From NCBI GenBank assembly GCA_035471805.1, contig DATIPS010000002.1, positions 1-60,883 of the forward strand: DNA of 60,883 nucleotides, in the 5' to 3' direction. Both the position numbers and the translations under genes were made by a program. Below, piece after piece: positions 17,012 through 26,007 of this stretch. The notes beneath the pieces were generated by a model, which did not search any database, had not been told where the DNA came from, and saw only the letters and a list, made by a program, of their open reading frames with translations. The stretch comes from Acidimicrobiia bacterium (GTDB lineage: Bacteria; Actinomycetota; Acidimicrobiia; Spongiisociales; JAHEDJ01). How positions within the stretch are numbered: the first letter of the stretch is position 1; each line of letters starts with the position of its first letter.

Positions 17012-17983
17012 CTAGAGCGTGATGGCGACTTTCCCTCGAGCGTGTCCCTCGCCGACCCGGCTCATGGCATCAGAGGTTTCGCTCAGCGGGAACGTGCTGC
17101 CGATGACCGGTGTGACCTTTCCGGCTTCGATCAACTCCGTCAGATCAAGCAGGTCTCTCTTCCTCACCGGTGCGTAGAACGGGGGCCGTTGTTTGCGCAC
17201 GAACGGTGAAAGCAGGGCCGCGGCGGCCATCCGGCCCAGCGGCCCGACCCAACGACTGCCCGAGGTTCCGTTGTTGGTGAGGAGAATCCCGTCCGGGTTG
17301 AGCGCCCGCCTGCATTCCGCCAGCGAATGGTTGGCCACATTGTCGAGGATGACGTCGTAACGTTCGCCGCCCTGCGTGAAGTTCTCCTGGGTGTAATCGA
17401 TGACGTGATCGGCGCCGATGGACCCGACCATCTCGACGTTCCTCGTGCTGCAAACGCCGGTCACCTCGGCCCCCATCGCTTTGGCGATCTGCACGGCGAA
17501 AGTCCCGATTCCGCCCGATGCTCCGTTGATCAACACGTGCCGGCCCGGCTTCAACTTCCCGGCGTCCCGCAACCCGCGGAGGGCGGTGACTCCGGAAACC
17601 GCCACCACCGCTGCTTGCTCCAATGTGAGGTTCGCCGGCTTCAGCGCCACCGTCTCCTCAGAAACCGACACGTACTCCGCGCAACTGCCGTCTTCGGCGT
17701 TGCCGAAGACCTCATCACCCGGCTGGAACTCCTTGGCGTCCTTGCCGGTGCTCTCCACGGTTCCTGCGAAATCGAATCCAGGAATCCGCTTTCGTGGTCT
17801 GCGGAGCCCGAACACCGGGCGGAACAAATATGGTTGGCCCATCATCAGCAGCCAATCACCCGGATGAATCGAGGCGGCGTGGACTCTCACCAACACTCCA
17901 TTGTCTGCCGCGACGGCGTCGTCGACCTCCTGGAGCTTCAGGACATCAGACGAGCCGTACTCATCTTGGACTATCGCTTTCAT
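17012..17983 (-). CDS. NAD(P)-dependent MDR-family oxidoreductase (quinone reductase-like)
   Basis: 323 residues of the medium-chain dehydrogenase/reductase type. The N-terminal GroES-like domain starts MKAIVQDEYG and has VLVRVHAASIHPGDWLLM, without the zinc ligands of alcohol dehydrogenases. The coenzyme domain carries INGASGGIGTFAVQIAKAMGAEVTGV. The closest class is quinone oxidoreductase/zeta-crystallin-like; the natural substrate is unknown. The gene is divergent from the acetyltransferase, and the ~200-bp gap contains an 8-bp hairpin (18023-18047). Confidence 0.88.
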   Translation of the reverse strand: MKAIVQDEYGSSDVLKLQEVDDAVAADNGVLVRVHAASIHPGDWLLMMGQPYLFRPVFGLRRPRKRIPGFDFAGTVESTGKDAKEFQPGDEVFGNAEDGSCAEYVSVSEETVALKPANLTLEQAAVVAVSGVTALRGLRDAGKLKPGRHVLINGASGGIGTFAVQIAKAMGAEVTGVCSTRNVEMVGSIGADHVIDYTQENFTQGGERYDVILDNVANHSLAECRRALNPDGILLTNNGTSGSRWVGPLGRMAAAALLSPFVRKQRPPFYAPVRKRDLLDLTELIEAGKVTPVIGSTFPLSETSDAMSRVGEGHARGKVAITL

Positions 17984-18189
17984 GGGGCCCTCCTTGTGAG
18001 TTCACTTTCACGGTGACGATCGCCCGACCGACCATCTTCCGGTCGGGGATTCTCGAGGCGGTGCCTGCCGTAGGCGCAGTCTCCACGGTATTTGGCCGAC
18101 CACATACTCGGTAGGGTCGAATGACTCCGGCTCACCCATTATTTGCCGATTTGCCGGGGATTGGCTTCAGGCCCGGGCAAACTGTGTTC

Positions 18190-18723
18190 ATGATTACCGT
18201 TGCTCGGTTCACGACACGTGATGCCTCGATCGAGTGCCTCGTCCAGATCCGGGATTTGTTTTTCACGGCCTTCGATGAGACTTTCACGGAACAGGATTGG
18301 GAGCACGTTCTCGGTGGCTGGCATGTCGTGGTCGGCGACGGCGATGCGGTCGTCGCGCACGCGGCCGTTGTTGAGCGGGTGCTGGAAGTGGCCGGCCGGC
18401 CCTTCCGCACCGGGTATGTAGAGGGAGTGGCCACCCATCCGGCCAGACAGCGTGAAGGTCTTGGCTCACAGACGATGGGCGAAGTTGGTCAACTGCTCCT
18501 GAGTGAGTTCGAGATGGGTGCTCTGGCTACCAGCGTTGAGGGTTTCTACGAGGGTCTTGGGTGGGTGCGGTGGCTGGGCCCCACCTACGTTCGGTACGGT
18601 TCGGATCTGGTGCGAACAGAAGAAGAGGACGGCGGAGTCATGGTCCTTCCGTTCGGGCCCAGCGAGGGTATCGATCTCTCTTCGCCGCTTTCGTGTCCGA
18701 GTCGATCGGGCGACGACTGGTAG
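18190..18723 (+). CDS. GNAT acetyltransferase, aminoglycoside 2'-N-acetyltransferase AAC(2')-I family
   Basis: The 177-residue product fits the AAC(2')-I family of chromosomal acetyltransferases known from mycobacteria and Providencia. Diagnostic stretches are FTEQDWEHVLGG, AHAAVVERVL, GYVEGVATHPARQREGLG (acetyl-CoA loop), YEGLGWVRWLGPTYV, EEEDGGVMVLP and the end CPSRSGDDW. In that family the native role may be acetylation of cell-wall sugars or other amines, with drug acetylation secondary. The start is ATG 18190, since upstream codons do not match the family. It converges with the nickel-protein gene. Confidence 0.87.
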   Translation: MITVARFTTRDASIECLVQIRDLFFTAFDETFTEQDWEHVLGGWHVVVGDGDAVVAHAAVVERVLEVAGRPFRTGYVEGVATHPARQREGLGSQTMGEVGQLLLSEFEMGALATSVEGFYEGLGWVRWLGPTYVRYGSDLVRTEEEDGGVMVLPFGPSEGIDLSSPLSCPSRSGDDW

Positions 18724-18766
18724 AGGGACTCCAGGACCTCAGTTCACATGTTTGAGTTGGCCGTCT

Positions 18767-19018
18767 TTACGAGCCTTCAGAAACCTCGTAGATCTCATCG
18801 GCTACGAGACCATGCGCCTCACGATGCACAGTCGCCGCTGTCTCCGCGTCGGGAGCATCAACAAGACAGAAGATCTTTCCGGCAGCCTCATCAACCCAGT
18901 AGTGCTTGTAGTTCACTCCATACTTGGCTTGGGTCGCCAGGTCGGCCTGATGGGCTCCTGCAACATCGGCTGCCGAAACACCACCGTCCACATTGTGAAC
19001 GTCCATAAACGTCGGCAT
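18767..19018 (-). CDS. SCO4226-like nickel-binding protein (DUF4242)
   Basis: This 83-residue single-domain protein begins MPTFMDVHNVDGGVSAADVAGAH and has the family patterns KHYWVDEAAGKIFCLVDAPDAETA and HREAHGLVADEIYEV. The DUF4242 member SCO4226 of Streptomyces coelicolor binds nickel, and its His/Asp/Cys-type ligands have counterparts here. Its role is unknown, perhaps nickel storage or delivery. It stands alone, about 6 kb from the nickel transporter. No Nur box was noticed in the gap up to 19246, which holds nothing else I can identify. Confidence 0.85.
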   Translation of the reverse strand: MPTFMDVHNVDGGVSAADVAGAHQADLATQAKYGVNYKHYWVDEAAGKIFCLVDAPDAETAATVHREAHGLVADEIYEVSEGS

Positions 19019-19246
19019 ATGTATGCGTCTCCCCCTCGTAGCTTGTATTGCCAGCGGAATCTAGCAACAACCCGCGGGCTAAGTCGCCGAAACCTCAGCT
19101 CGATCTTCCCGACAGCGGCGTGCATGGTCATCCTGATCGGGTGATCTCGGGAATCCGGGGCGACTGCAGAATCCCAGACGCAACGAGCACAGCATCGGTT
19201 TCGTACATCGCTGGTCGCCGCGGCACTCCGCGCGGCAAGCGACCCA

Positions 19247-20431
19247 TCAGCCGGTACGGACTGCCTCGGCAGGTTCGATGCGAGCGGCGCGAATCGCGGG
19301 GTATAGACCGGCGATACCGCCGACGGCAAGAGCCGCGCCGATGCTGCCGAGCACACCGCCGATCGGCATTGCCAGGGTGAGGTCTCTGTTGATGGCGAAA
19401 GCGACCGTAATGCCGGAACCCATGAGCACCCCGACTATTCCACCGGCCGATGCAAGAAGGGTCGATTCGAAGAGGAACTGGGCTCGAATGTGGCCGCGAG
19501 TGGCGCCGAGAGCCCTACGAACCCCTATCTCCATACGTCTTTCGAGCACCGACATCACCATGATGTTGGCGATGGCGACTCCCCCGACCAGAAGCGCCAC
19601 CGCGCCCAGGCCGACCAGGAGGCCGGTGAGAGCCTCCTCAGCTGCACGCCGGGCAGCCAGGGCATCTGAGGGTCGGGCGATCTCTACCTGATCGGGATTC
19701 TCGGGGCTGATGGTGGCCGGCAACACGTCGACCACCTCTTCGATCGACTCCAAATCGACCCGCAGATAGATGGAGGTAGGGGCCCTCGGCGTGTCAAACA
19801 GATCGTTGGCTATCGTCGCGCCGATGAACGCTCCCCGTTCCAGATCAGGATGCAACGGGAGCTCCCCGGCGATTCCAACGACCGTGAACCAGGTTCCACC
19901 GACGTAGACCCGCGGTCGCGGTTCGAGGCTTCGGATGCCGAGTCTCTCGGCGGCTACGTTGCCGAGCACGACTACGGGAAGCCGGTCGGCGGCTTCGTCC
20001 AGAAAGCGACCCTCACGCATCGCTCCACCGACAACCTCCAACAGGTTTTCCCGGGCGGAGAACAGGCCTATTCCACTCGTCTGCAGTTCAGGCACCATGT
20101 CGGAGCGCCGGACGGTTCCATCGACCAGGGTTGCGGCCGAGTACTGCCGTACCGGCCCTATACGGCCGGCCATTTCCGCGGCCCCATTCGGGAATCCGCT
20201 CGATTGACCAAGGATGCCCGGCCCCTCGGTGACCCGCAGCAGGTTGGTCCCGAGGCTGTCGAGAGCGGCAAGCAGGTCGCTGCGTCCCGACGCCGAGATA
20301 CCGAGAACCGCCACGATGGCTGCGATGCCTATGGCGATACCGGCGGCCGTCAACACCGAGCGGGCCCTCCTCTTGAGGATGCCCTGGTAGCCGAGGCCGA
20401 TGATGTCGCGGATGCGCAGCTTGCTCTTCAC
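19247..20431 (-). CDS. MacB/FtsX-type ABC exporter permease
   Basis: 394 residues. One membrane helix near the N-terminus (RRARSVLTAAGIAIGIAAIVAVLG) is followed by a large external MacB-type domain and three C-terminal helices (LLVGLGAVALLVGGVAIANIMVMSV, then RRALGATRGHIRAQFLFES, and the last pair). This is the architecture of mechanotransmission ABC proteins that drive export from outside the membrane rather than carry substrate through it. It is the last gene of a four-gene operon with ATPase, adaptor and lipoprotein. Confidence 0.9.
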   Translation of the reverse strand: MKSKLRIRDIIGLGYQGILKRRARSVLTAAGIAIGIAAIVAVLGISASGRSDLLAALDSLGTNLLRVTEGPGILGQSSGFPNGAAEMAGRIGPVRQYSAATLVDGTVRRSDMVPELQTSGIGLFSARENLLEVVGGAMREGRFLDEAADRLPVVVLGNVAAERLGIRSLEPRPRVYVGGTWFTVVGIAGELPLHPDLERGAFIGATIANDLFDTPRAPTSIYLRVDLESIEEVVDVLPATISPENPDQVEIARPSDALAARRAAEEALTGLLVGLGAVALLVGGVAIANIMVMSVLERRMEIGVRRALGATRGHIRAQFLFESTLLASAGGIVGVLMGSGITVAFAINRDLTLAMPIGGVLGSIGAALAVGGIAGLYPAIRAARIEPAEAVRTG

Positions 20432-21105
20432 GATTCCCGCTCCGCGGTGATGCGCCCATCCAGAATCGAGACCTCCCGGCCGAACCGTCCGGCGACCTCA
20501 CGATCATGGGTAATCACCACGACCGTTGTTCCGGCTCTATTCAGATCCAACAGCACGTCGACAATGCCGGCGCCCGTCTTGGAATCGAGGTTGCCGGTGG
20601 GTTCATCGGCGAAAACCACCGCCGGATTACCAAGGATGGCGCGCGCGATGGCCACCCGCTGCCGCTCACCCCCCGAGAGTTGCGTCGGAAGGTGGTCTAT
20701 TCGCCCTTCCAGTCCGACCCTGGCGAGCGCTTCCGCGGCGCGTTCTCGCCGCTCCCTTGAACCGACTCCCCTGTACAGCAAGCCCTGCGCAACGTTGTCG
20801 AGTGCGGTGGTGCCCGACAGGAGGAAGAAATCTTGGAACACGAAGCCAATCAGGTTCGCTCGAAGGCCCGATAGCTGCCGGTCTGACATTTCAGAGACGT
20901 CGTTGCCGTCCAGACGGACCGAACCCTCCGACGGCCGGTCGAGGGCACCCATGATGTGCAGAAGAGTCGATTTTCCGGACCCTGACGGGCCTACAACCGC
21001 AACCGAGTCACCGGCGGCGGCCGAGAAGTCGACATCGACGAGGGCGTCAACGCGCGGCGGACCGGGGTAGGACTTCGAGACTCGCTCGAGCTCTATGAGG
21101 CTCAT
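20428..21105 (-). CDS. MacB/LolD-type ABC exporter ATPase
   Basis: 225 residues. Walker A is GPSGSGKST, signature LSGGERQRVAIARA, Walker B VVFADEPTGNLD with the TGNLDS extension typical of the LolD/MacB group. Overlaps the downstream permease by four bases and the upstream adaptor by four. Powers the FtsX-like permease. Confidence 0.93.
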   Translation of the reverse strand: MSLIELERVSKSYPGPPRVDALVDVDFSAAAGDSVAVVGPSGSGKSTLLHIMGALDRPSEGSVRLDGNDVSEMSDRQLSGLRANLIGFVFQDFFLLSGTTALDNVAQGLLYRGVGSRERRERAAEALARVGLEGRIDHLPTQLSGGERQRVAIARAILGNPAVVFADEPTGNLDSKTGAGIVDVLLDLNRAGTTVVVITHDREVAGRFGREVSILDGRITAERES

Positions 21106-22169
21106 CGCGGGACGGCGACGAGATCGCCTTCCCGGATCTCGCCGCTGACCGCCACCAGGCCGTCTGCGAACTTGCCGAGTTCGACGGCGACCAACCTGGT
21201 GGTGTCGCCCTCAACGACTTCAACGGCATAGCCGCCTTCCGCGAGCGCCAGGACCGCCTCGACCGGTGCGAGCAGCGCATCCAGCACCTCTTCTGAGACA
21301 ACTTCGACATCCACGGCCGCTTGCTCGAATGTGGCTCCCGCCTCCGGGTCGTCGAAGGCGATCGTCATCTCGATGGTTTGCCGGCCGGTCTGTGGATCTA
21401 CCACCACCACATTCGAGATAGAAGTGATAGTGCCCGGGGTTTCTGTGTCGTCGGGCAGCACGATGGTTGCTGCTCCGCCTTCGGAAACCAGCTCCTGTCG
21501 ATCCAGATCCAGAGCGACCACGATTTCTCGTTCCGTGCCCGAGATCTCGAAGAGGGGAGATCCCGGCCCGACTGTTGCACCGGCTTCTGTCAGAAGCCGC
21601 CCTACCCGTACCTCTCCGCGCTCGAACATGACCCTGCCGAGTTCTACTACGCCGTCTTCGGGTATGCCGAGGTCGGCCTGCCAGTCTTCGACGCTGTTCG
21701 CCGTCGCCTCGGTGTACTCCGCATCCACCACCAGGCTGTTGCCCGCCGTGAAACCGAGCGCTTCGAGGTTCTGTTCCAGCTGCTCGACGTCGGGACCCGC
21801 TTCGATTCCTTCCAAGAGCGCGCGCCAGGCAGGCCGTTCACCGAACATCAGGACCACGGGGGCACCATTGAGCTCGAAGAGTTTCTCGCCTCTGGCGATC
21901 TTCGCCCCTTGCTCGGGGAGCCAGGTGACAACTCCGCCGGATGCTGCGTATACCAGGGACTGATCCCGGTATCTGAGCTGCCCATCGAATGTCTCAACGT
22001 CGACGAGGTCGCCCCGCTCGAGCGCCACTGCCACCAGCTCTGGCTTCACCACTGCCTCCGGCTCGTCTTGCTCATCAACCAGCCGGTTGATTCCGTAGAA
22101 GCCACCGGCACCGACCGCGCCGAGCAGGGCAATCGCCGCCACCCATCCGAGCGCTCGCTTCACGATCAA
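21102..22169 (-). CDS. Membrane-fusion (MacA/HlyD-like) adaptor with peptidoglycan-binding domain
   Basis: About 355 residues with one N-terminal membrane helix (ALGWVAAIALLGAVGAGGFYG). A peptidoglycan-binding-1 motif (LEQNLEALGFTAG ... VEDWQADLGIPEDGVV) lies in the middle, where Gram-negative adaptors have their hairpin, followed by a beta-barrel and C-terminal region. I place the start at TTG 22169, which overlaps the upstream stop (TTGA) and has AGGAG seven bases before it. An ATG at 22205 would extend it but overlaps the lipoprotein gene by 40 bases. The adaptor probably anchors the exporter to the cell wall. Confidence 0.88.
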   Translation of the reverse strand: MIVKRALGWVAAIALLGAVGAGGFYGINRLVDEQDEPEAVVKPELVAVALERGDLVDVETFDGQLRYRDQSLVYAASGGVVTWLPEQGAKIARGEKLFELNGAPVVLMFGERPAWRALLEGIEAGPDVEQLEQNLEALGFTAGNSLVVDAEYTEATANSVEDWQADLGIPEDGVVELGRVMFERGEVRVGRLLTEAGATVGPGSPLFEISGTEREIVVALDLDRQELVSEGGAATIVLPDDTETPGTITSISNVVVVDPQTGRQTIEMTIAFDDPEAGATFEQAAVDVEVVSEEVLDALLAPVEAVLALAEGGYAVEVVEGDTTRLVAVELGKFADGLVAVSGEIREGDLVAVPR

Positions 22170-22756
22170 CCACCGACTCCTGGGAATGCGGCCAGGGCCT
22201 GACATGCTTCCATCGCATCCGGGAAATCGGTGTCGGAAAACGCCGCCGCCATCTCAGCCATCGGGAAGGGAATCTCGCTTCCGGTGAACGTAGGCAGAGG
22301 GTCCGGCCACAACTCGACGCCGTTGTCACGCATGCAAACCGAGAACTCGTTCAGCTGATCGGTGACCGAGGCGATCAGCTCAGGATCCAGCTGCAACTCG
22401 ACGCCTTCTCCGGCCTCGGCCAGGATCGGGCGACAGGCGGCCAGGGCAGTCTGAAACCCCGGGTCAAAGAAATCGAGCCCATCGGTTACTGCAGCGCCGA
22501 TCACCGGTTGTCCGTCGGCATCGAAAGTGATGTCCGGCATATCGATTCCGCTGTCGCGCATGCACTCGGTGAAATCGAGCGTGACTTCCTCGAGCGATGG
22601 TGCCTCCGTGGTAGTCGTCGTACTCGCCACAGTCGTAGTTGCCGTCGTCTCGAGCGTTGCGATCGTATCGACCGGTCCCTCGTCGGAATCGGAACTGCAG
22701 GCCCCCAACACCGCGAGAGACACAATGGCGACCGGCACTATGGATCGTATCCTCAA
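22166..22756 (-). CDS. Secreted lipoprotein of the MacAB-like operon
   Basis: 196 residues with a signal peptide and lipobox LGAC, a Thr-rich linker and a mature domain with two copies of an ECMRDSG / VCMRDNG motif plus further Cys (AACRP, EACQAL). The paired Cys-Met-Arg-Asp motifs suggest a repeated disulfide-linked fold. I know no named family, although similar lipoproteins travel with peptidoglycan-binding adaptors in actinobacteria. First gene of the operon and possibly the substrate or cofactor of the exporter. Confidence 0.75.
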   Translation of the reverse strand: MRIRSIVPVAIVSLAVLGACSSDSDEGPVDTIATLETTATTTVASTTTTTEAPSLEEVTLDFTECMRDSGIDMPDITFDADGQPVIGAAVTDGLDFFDPGFQTALAACRPILAEAGEGVELQLDPELIASVTDQLNEFSVCMRDNGVELWPDPLPTFTGSEIPFPMAEMAAAFSDTDFPDAMEACQALAAFPGVGG

Positions 22757-22904
22757 TCGCTCCTACTTCCATCGATGGGAGCAGAATAGCCAGCGCCGTG
22801 AGACTGCATACCCACCGGGAGTGGCGCGGCAATCAAAGGCAAAGCGGGTTGCCCGCCTGAATGCCACCCAGAGTAAGGTGCGGATCCAGCAAGGGAGAAA
22901 CTCG

Positions 22905-23597
22905 ATGAGCGTCTGGATCGCGGGCGTCGCGGTAATCGTCGGATATCTGTTCGGGGCGGTGTCATTCACCCGGATCCTCGGCCGCTGGGTGCTCCCCGGC
23001 GATGATCTCAGCGGGCTCGAGGTCAAGCTGGGGGAAGGCACGCTCCGGTTCAATCGCACCAGCGCTTCTCTGATCTCGATGAAACGCGGGCCTGCGTACG
23101 GGTGTCTGACGGGGTTGCTCGACATGGCCAAGGCGGCCGTACCCGTCCTCGTTTTCAAGATGGTGTTCCGGGACCACGACTATGAGTTCCTTGCTGCCGC
23201 GGCGGCCGTGGTTGGACACAACTACCCGGTGTTCCACCGATTCCACGGTGGAGCCGGCATGTCGCCGTACCTGGGGGGATTAGCCGTCCTGGATTGGGTG
23301 GCGGTTCCGGTGGTAACCCTGCTGGGAACGCTGACCGGCGTGCTCATGCGCAACGTGGTCCTTGCCTATGCCTCGGGTGTGATCTGGCTGATTCCGTGGT
23401 TCTGGTGGCGTGATGCCGGCTGGCCTGCCTTCGCCTACGCCCTGGTCGTCAATTTCGCAGTTTGGGTCGCCCTCTGGCCGGTGATAACAGATCTAACCCG
23501 GATGCAGCGATCCGGCGAGATCGACCGCAAAGAGGCCATGCGGATCTTGCGCAGCGGACACCCGTCGCTCGATCGGGACAAATACCAGTCGGAATAG
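22905..23597 (+). CDS. PlsY-like glycerol-3-phosphate acyltransferase
   Basis: 230 residues with five or more membrane helices. The first helix GVAVIVGYLFGAVSFTRILG and the loop GHNYPVFHRFHGGAGMSPYLGG correspond to PlsY motifs, which transfer acyl groups from acyl-phosphate to glycerol 3-phosphate. The usual GGKGVAT phosphate loop is changed to GGAGMSP, so activity may differ. Start ATG 22905 has AAGGGAG eight bases upstream. Confidence 0.78.
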   Translation: MSVWIAGVAVIVGYLFGAVSFTRILGRWVLPGDDLSGLEVKLGEGTLRFNRTSASLISMKRGPAYGCLTGLLDMAKAAVPVLVFKMVFRDHDYEFLAAAAAVVGHNYPVFHRFHGGAGMSPYLGGLAVLDWVAVPVVTLLGTLTGVLMRNVVLAYASGVIWLIPWFWWRDAGWPAFAYALVVNFAVWVALWPVITDLTRMQRSGEIDRKEAMRILRSGHPSLDRDKYQSE

Positions 23598-23614
23598 AGC
23601 ATTCGCAGTCCGGC

Positions 23615-25927
23615 TCAATCAGGGTCGCCCGGCACCTCATTGGCCTCCTCGACGGTAACCGTGCCCGTATAGCCGTCTACGACAACTGTTGCCCCGTCGG
23701 GGAGTCGGGTAGCACCGGGCACCGATACGACACACGGGATCCGGTATTCGCGGGCCACGATGCTGCTGTGTGAAAGCATGCCGCCCGCTTCTGCGATCAC
23801 TGCTCCAGCCCGTGCGAACAATGGTGTCCATCCGACATCGGAGAAGGGGATGGCGATGACGTCTCCTGCCTCGACCCTGGGGGAGTCCTCGATCCCTTTG
23901 ACGACCCGCAGAGTTCCCCGGTGCCGACCCCGTGAAGTGGCTACGCCGGTGAGATGCCCGGCTTGCAGTGGCCCCGGTCGAGCAGGGAAGAAGTCGTCTC
24001 CGAAGATGGTCTCCGGCATGTCGACATCGGTGAGGTCGGCCATCTCGGCCTTGCGGAGATTCACGAGTTCGGCAGGAGCGGTTGTCGAAGCACTATCCAG
24101 GAGTCCTTGTCGAACCTCATCGAGCTTGAGGTACATGATTTCCTCCGGGTTTCCAATCAGTCCTCGTTCGACCAGCCTCCGCCCCGCTTCCAGGAAGGTG
24201 GGCCGGAACAACCCGTAGCCGTAGGTGTAGACAAAGCTGACCTGCTCGCGATGATCCACGAACTCGCTCGCCTTTCGCTGCAGAAAGCGAAGCCTCCATC
24301 TCGATAGGCCCTTCACCTCTGCAGTCGCCTCCCGCCAGGGTCGGGGTCGATGCTTCCCGGTCACTTCGGCATGATCAACTGCCAGGTTCACGACTGCGTC
24401 CGGTTGCTCCGACCAGGGCGGTACGGAGAAGTCGTTTCCGCTGTCCGACAGGTGGCCGAAGCGGTCGAGAAACCCGGTGAGTTCCGCGTCGAGCTCGGCC
24501 GGGAGTGCCTCGCGCCCGTGCTTCCTCACGGCTGCGACGGTTTCCTCTCCGCGCCCGGCGATCCGACTTCCCAGCCGGTCGAGGGCCGGGTTGGGATTGT
24601 ACGGGTTGGAGGGGTCGCCCAGCTCCAGATCAACGGCATCGGCGTCCATGCCGACCTTGGCAACGGCCCGGCGCAGCATTGCCACATAGGCATTGGCAAG
24701 CAGCGGAGTGACGATATTGGCATAGGCGGCAGTGGTTGTAACTGCGGAAAGGTCGGCGATATGTGAGATCAATCCCGTGTCGCTCAAGTTCTCGAGTTCG
24801 GTTGCCGCCAGATGGTCGTAGCGCGCCTGGAACTCGGCGACCTCGATCTGCACGCGCCGCCCGTAGCGGGCTTTCCCGGCGATCGTGGCGAGCATCCGGG
24901 GGACGTGTCGCATCGTGGAAAACGATGGGCGAAAGCTCGGCTTGGTGTCGGACGGGAGGCCCAGCAACATTTCGAGACCATCGCGCGGCATGCCGAGCAG
25001 TTCGAAGATCTCGCCGATGGACCCCATGTTGAAGTAGGACCGATAGGCGAACTGCTTCGCCAGTTGCTCGGGTCGGAGGTCGTTCGGACCGATCAGCTCT
25101 CCAAACAGATCGATCCAGGCCTGATTCACGATGGGAACATTGACCGACCACACGAGCGGTTTGATCATGCCCGGCATCACTTCGCGAGAAATCCGGTTGG
25201 AGTAGACGGTGACGTCGCCGAGTCCGGTGATCGGGCGAAGCTGGACCCACCACACTTCGGTTCCATCCCACACCCACTCGAGATCGACGGGCGACCCGAA
25301 CTCCCCGGCGATCCGGATCGTTTCAGCAGCGATCGTCCCGGCCACCGGTCCCGGGAGGGTGCTCTCTCCCGACGGTCGCTCGGTCCATCCTCCCCACCGT
25401 TCGATCCAGCGCTCGGGCGTCACTCCTTCTCCGACGAGGGCGTCCCCCCGCCCCCGAACGGCCTCGATCACGACTTCGTTCAAACCCGTCATCGGGTTGC
25501 GGGAGAAAGCGACTCCCGACACAACCGGGGTGACCATCTCCTGCACCATCACGGCCATGGCGACCGGTTCGCCGTCACCCTTTCGCTTCCGATAGGTACC
25601 TACGATCGGGCTGTGAGCCGATGCCTGGACTTCGCGAATCGCCTCTGCCACCGCGTCGTGCCCGGAAACATCGAGGAAGGTGGCGAACTGGCCGGCGTAC
25701 GATGACTCCAAGCCGTCCTCAACCGCGGCCGACGAGCGCACCGCCCACGGCCCGTCGTGCGGCAGCCAGGCGAGTAACCCGGAATGGCCGTGCTCGTCGG
25801 AGTTGGCCGGAAGTACCCAGGTGGTGGGAACCCGCCTCCCATGGTCGAGCAGCCATCGAATGTGTTGAGCTTTCGCACCGACAGGCGCGTCGGGATCGGA
25901 GAACCCAGTCAGTAGAACTGCTTCCAT
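23615..25927 (-). CDS. Rifampicin phosphotransferase-like PEP-utilizing enzyme
   Basis: About 770 residues. An N-terminal ATP-grasp domain (WAVRSSAAVEDGLESSYAGQF, SGVAFSRNPMTG, EWVWDGTEVWWVQLRPITG) is followed by a large helical middle and a C-terminal swivelling domain with the phosphocarrier His in AEAGGMLSHSSIVARE. This order, with the His domain last and no PEP-binding TIM barrel, is that of rifampicin phosphotransferase, not of PEP synthase (ATP, His, TIM barrel). The natural substrate may be another small molecule. I use ATG 25927; an ATG at 25960 adds 11 residues. Divergent from the ferrochelatase-like gene. Confidence 0.82.
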   Translation of the reverse strand: MEAVLLTGFSDPDAPVGAKAQHIRWLLDHGRRVPTTWVLPANSDEHGHSGLLAWLPHDGPWAVRSSAAVEDGLESSYAGQFATFLDVSGHDAVAEAIREVQASAHSPIVGTYRKRKGDGEPVAMAVMVQEMVTPVVSGVAFSRNPMTGLNEVVIEAVRGRGDALVGEGVTPERWIERWGGWTERPSGESTLPGPVAGTIAAETIRIAGEFGSPVDLEWVWDGTEVWWVQLRPITGLGDVTVYSNRISREVMPGMIKPLVWSVNVPIVNQAWIDLFGELIGPNDLRPEQLAKQFAYRSYFNMGSIGEIFELLGMPRDGLEMLLGLPSDTKPSFRPSFSTMRHVPRMLATIAGKARYGRRVQIEVAEFQARYDHLAATELENLSDTGLISHIADLSAVTTTAAYANIVTPLLANAYVAMLRRAVAKVGMDADAVDLELGDPSNPYNPNPALDRLGSRIAGRGEETVAAVRKHGREALPAELDAELTGFLDRFGHLSDSGNDFSVPPWSEQPDAVVNLAVDHAEVTGKHRPRPWREATAEVKGLSRWRLRFLQRKASEFVDHREQVSFVYTYGYGLFRPTFLEAGRRLVERGLIGNPEEIMYLKLDEVRQGLLDSASTTAPAELVNLRKAEMADLTDVDMPETIFGDDFFPARPGPLQAGHLTGVATSRGRHRGTLRVVKGIEDSPRVEAGDVIAIPFSDVGWTPLFARAGAVIAEAGGMLSHSSIVAREYRIPCVVSVPGATRLPDGATVVVDGYTGTVTVEEANEVPGDPD

Positions 25928-26007
25928 ATGGATGCCGGCCCCTTTATGCTCATCCACCACGCTAAGTGGTTCCGTACATCGTACGGTACGGCGGCAAGGA
26001 ATGGATG

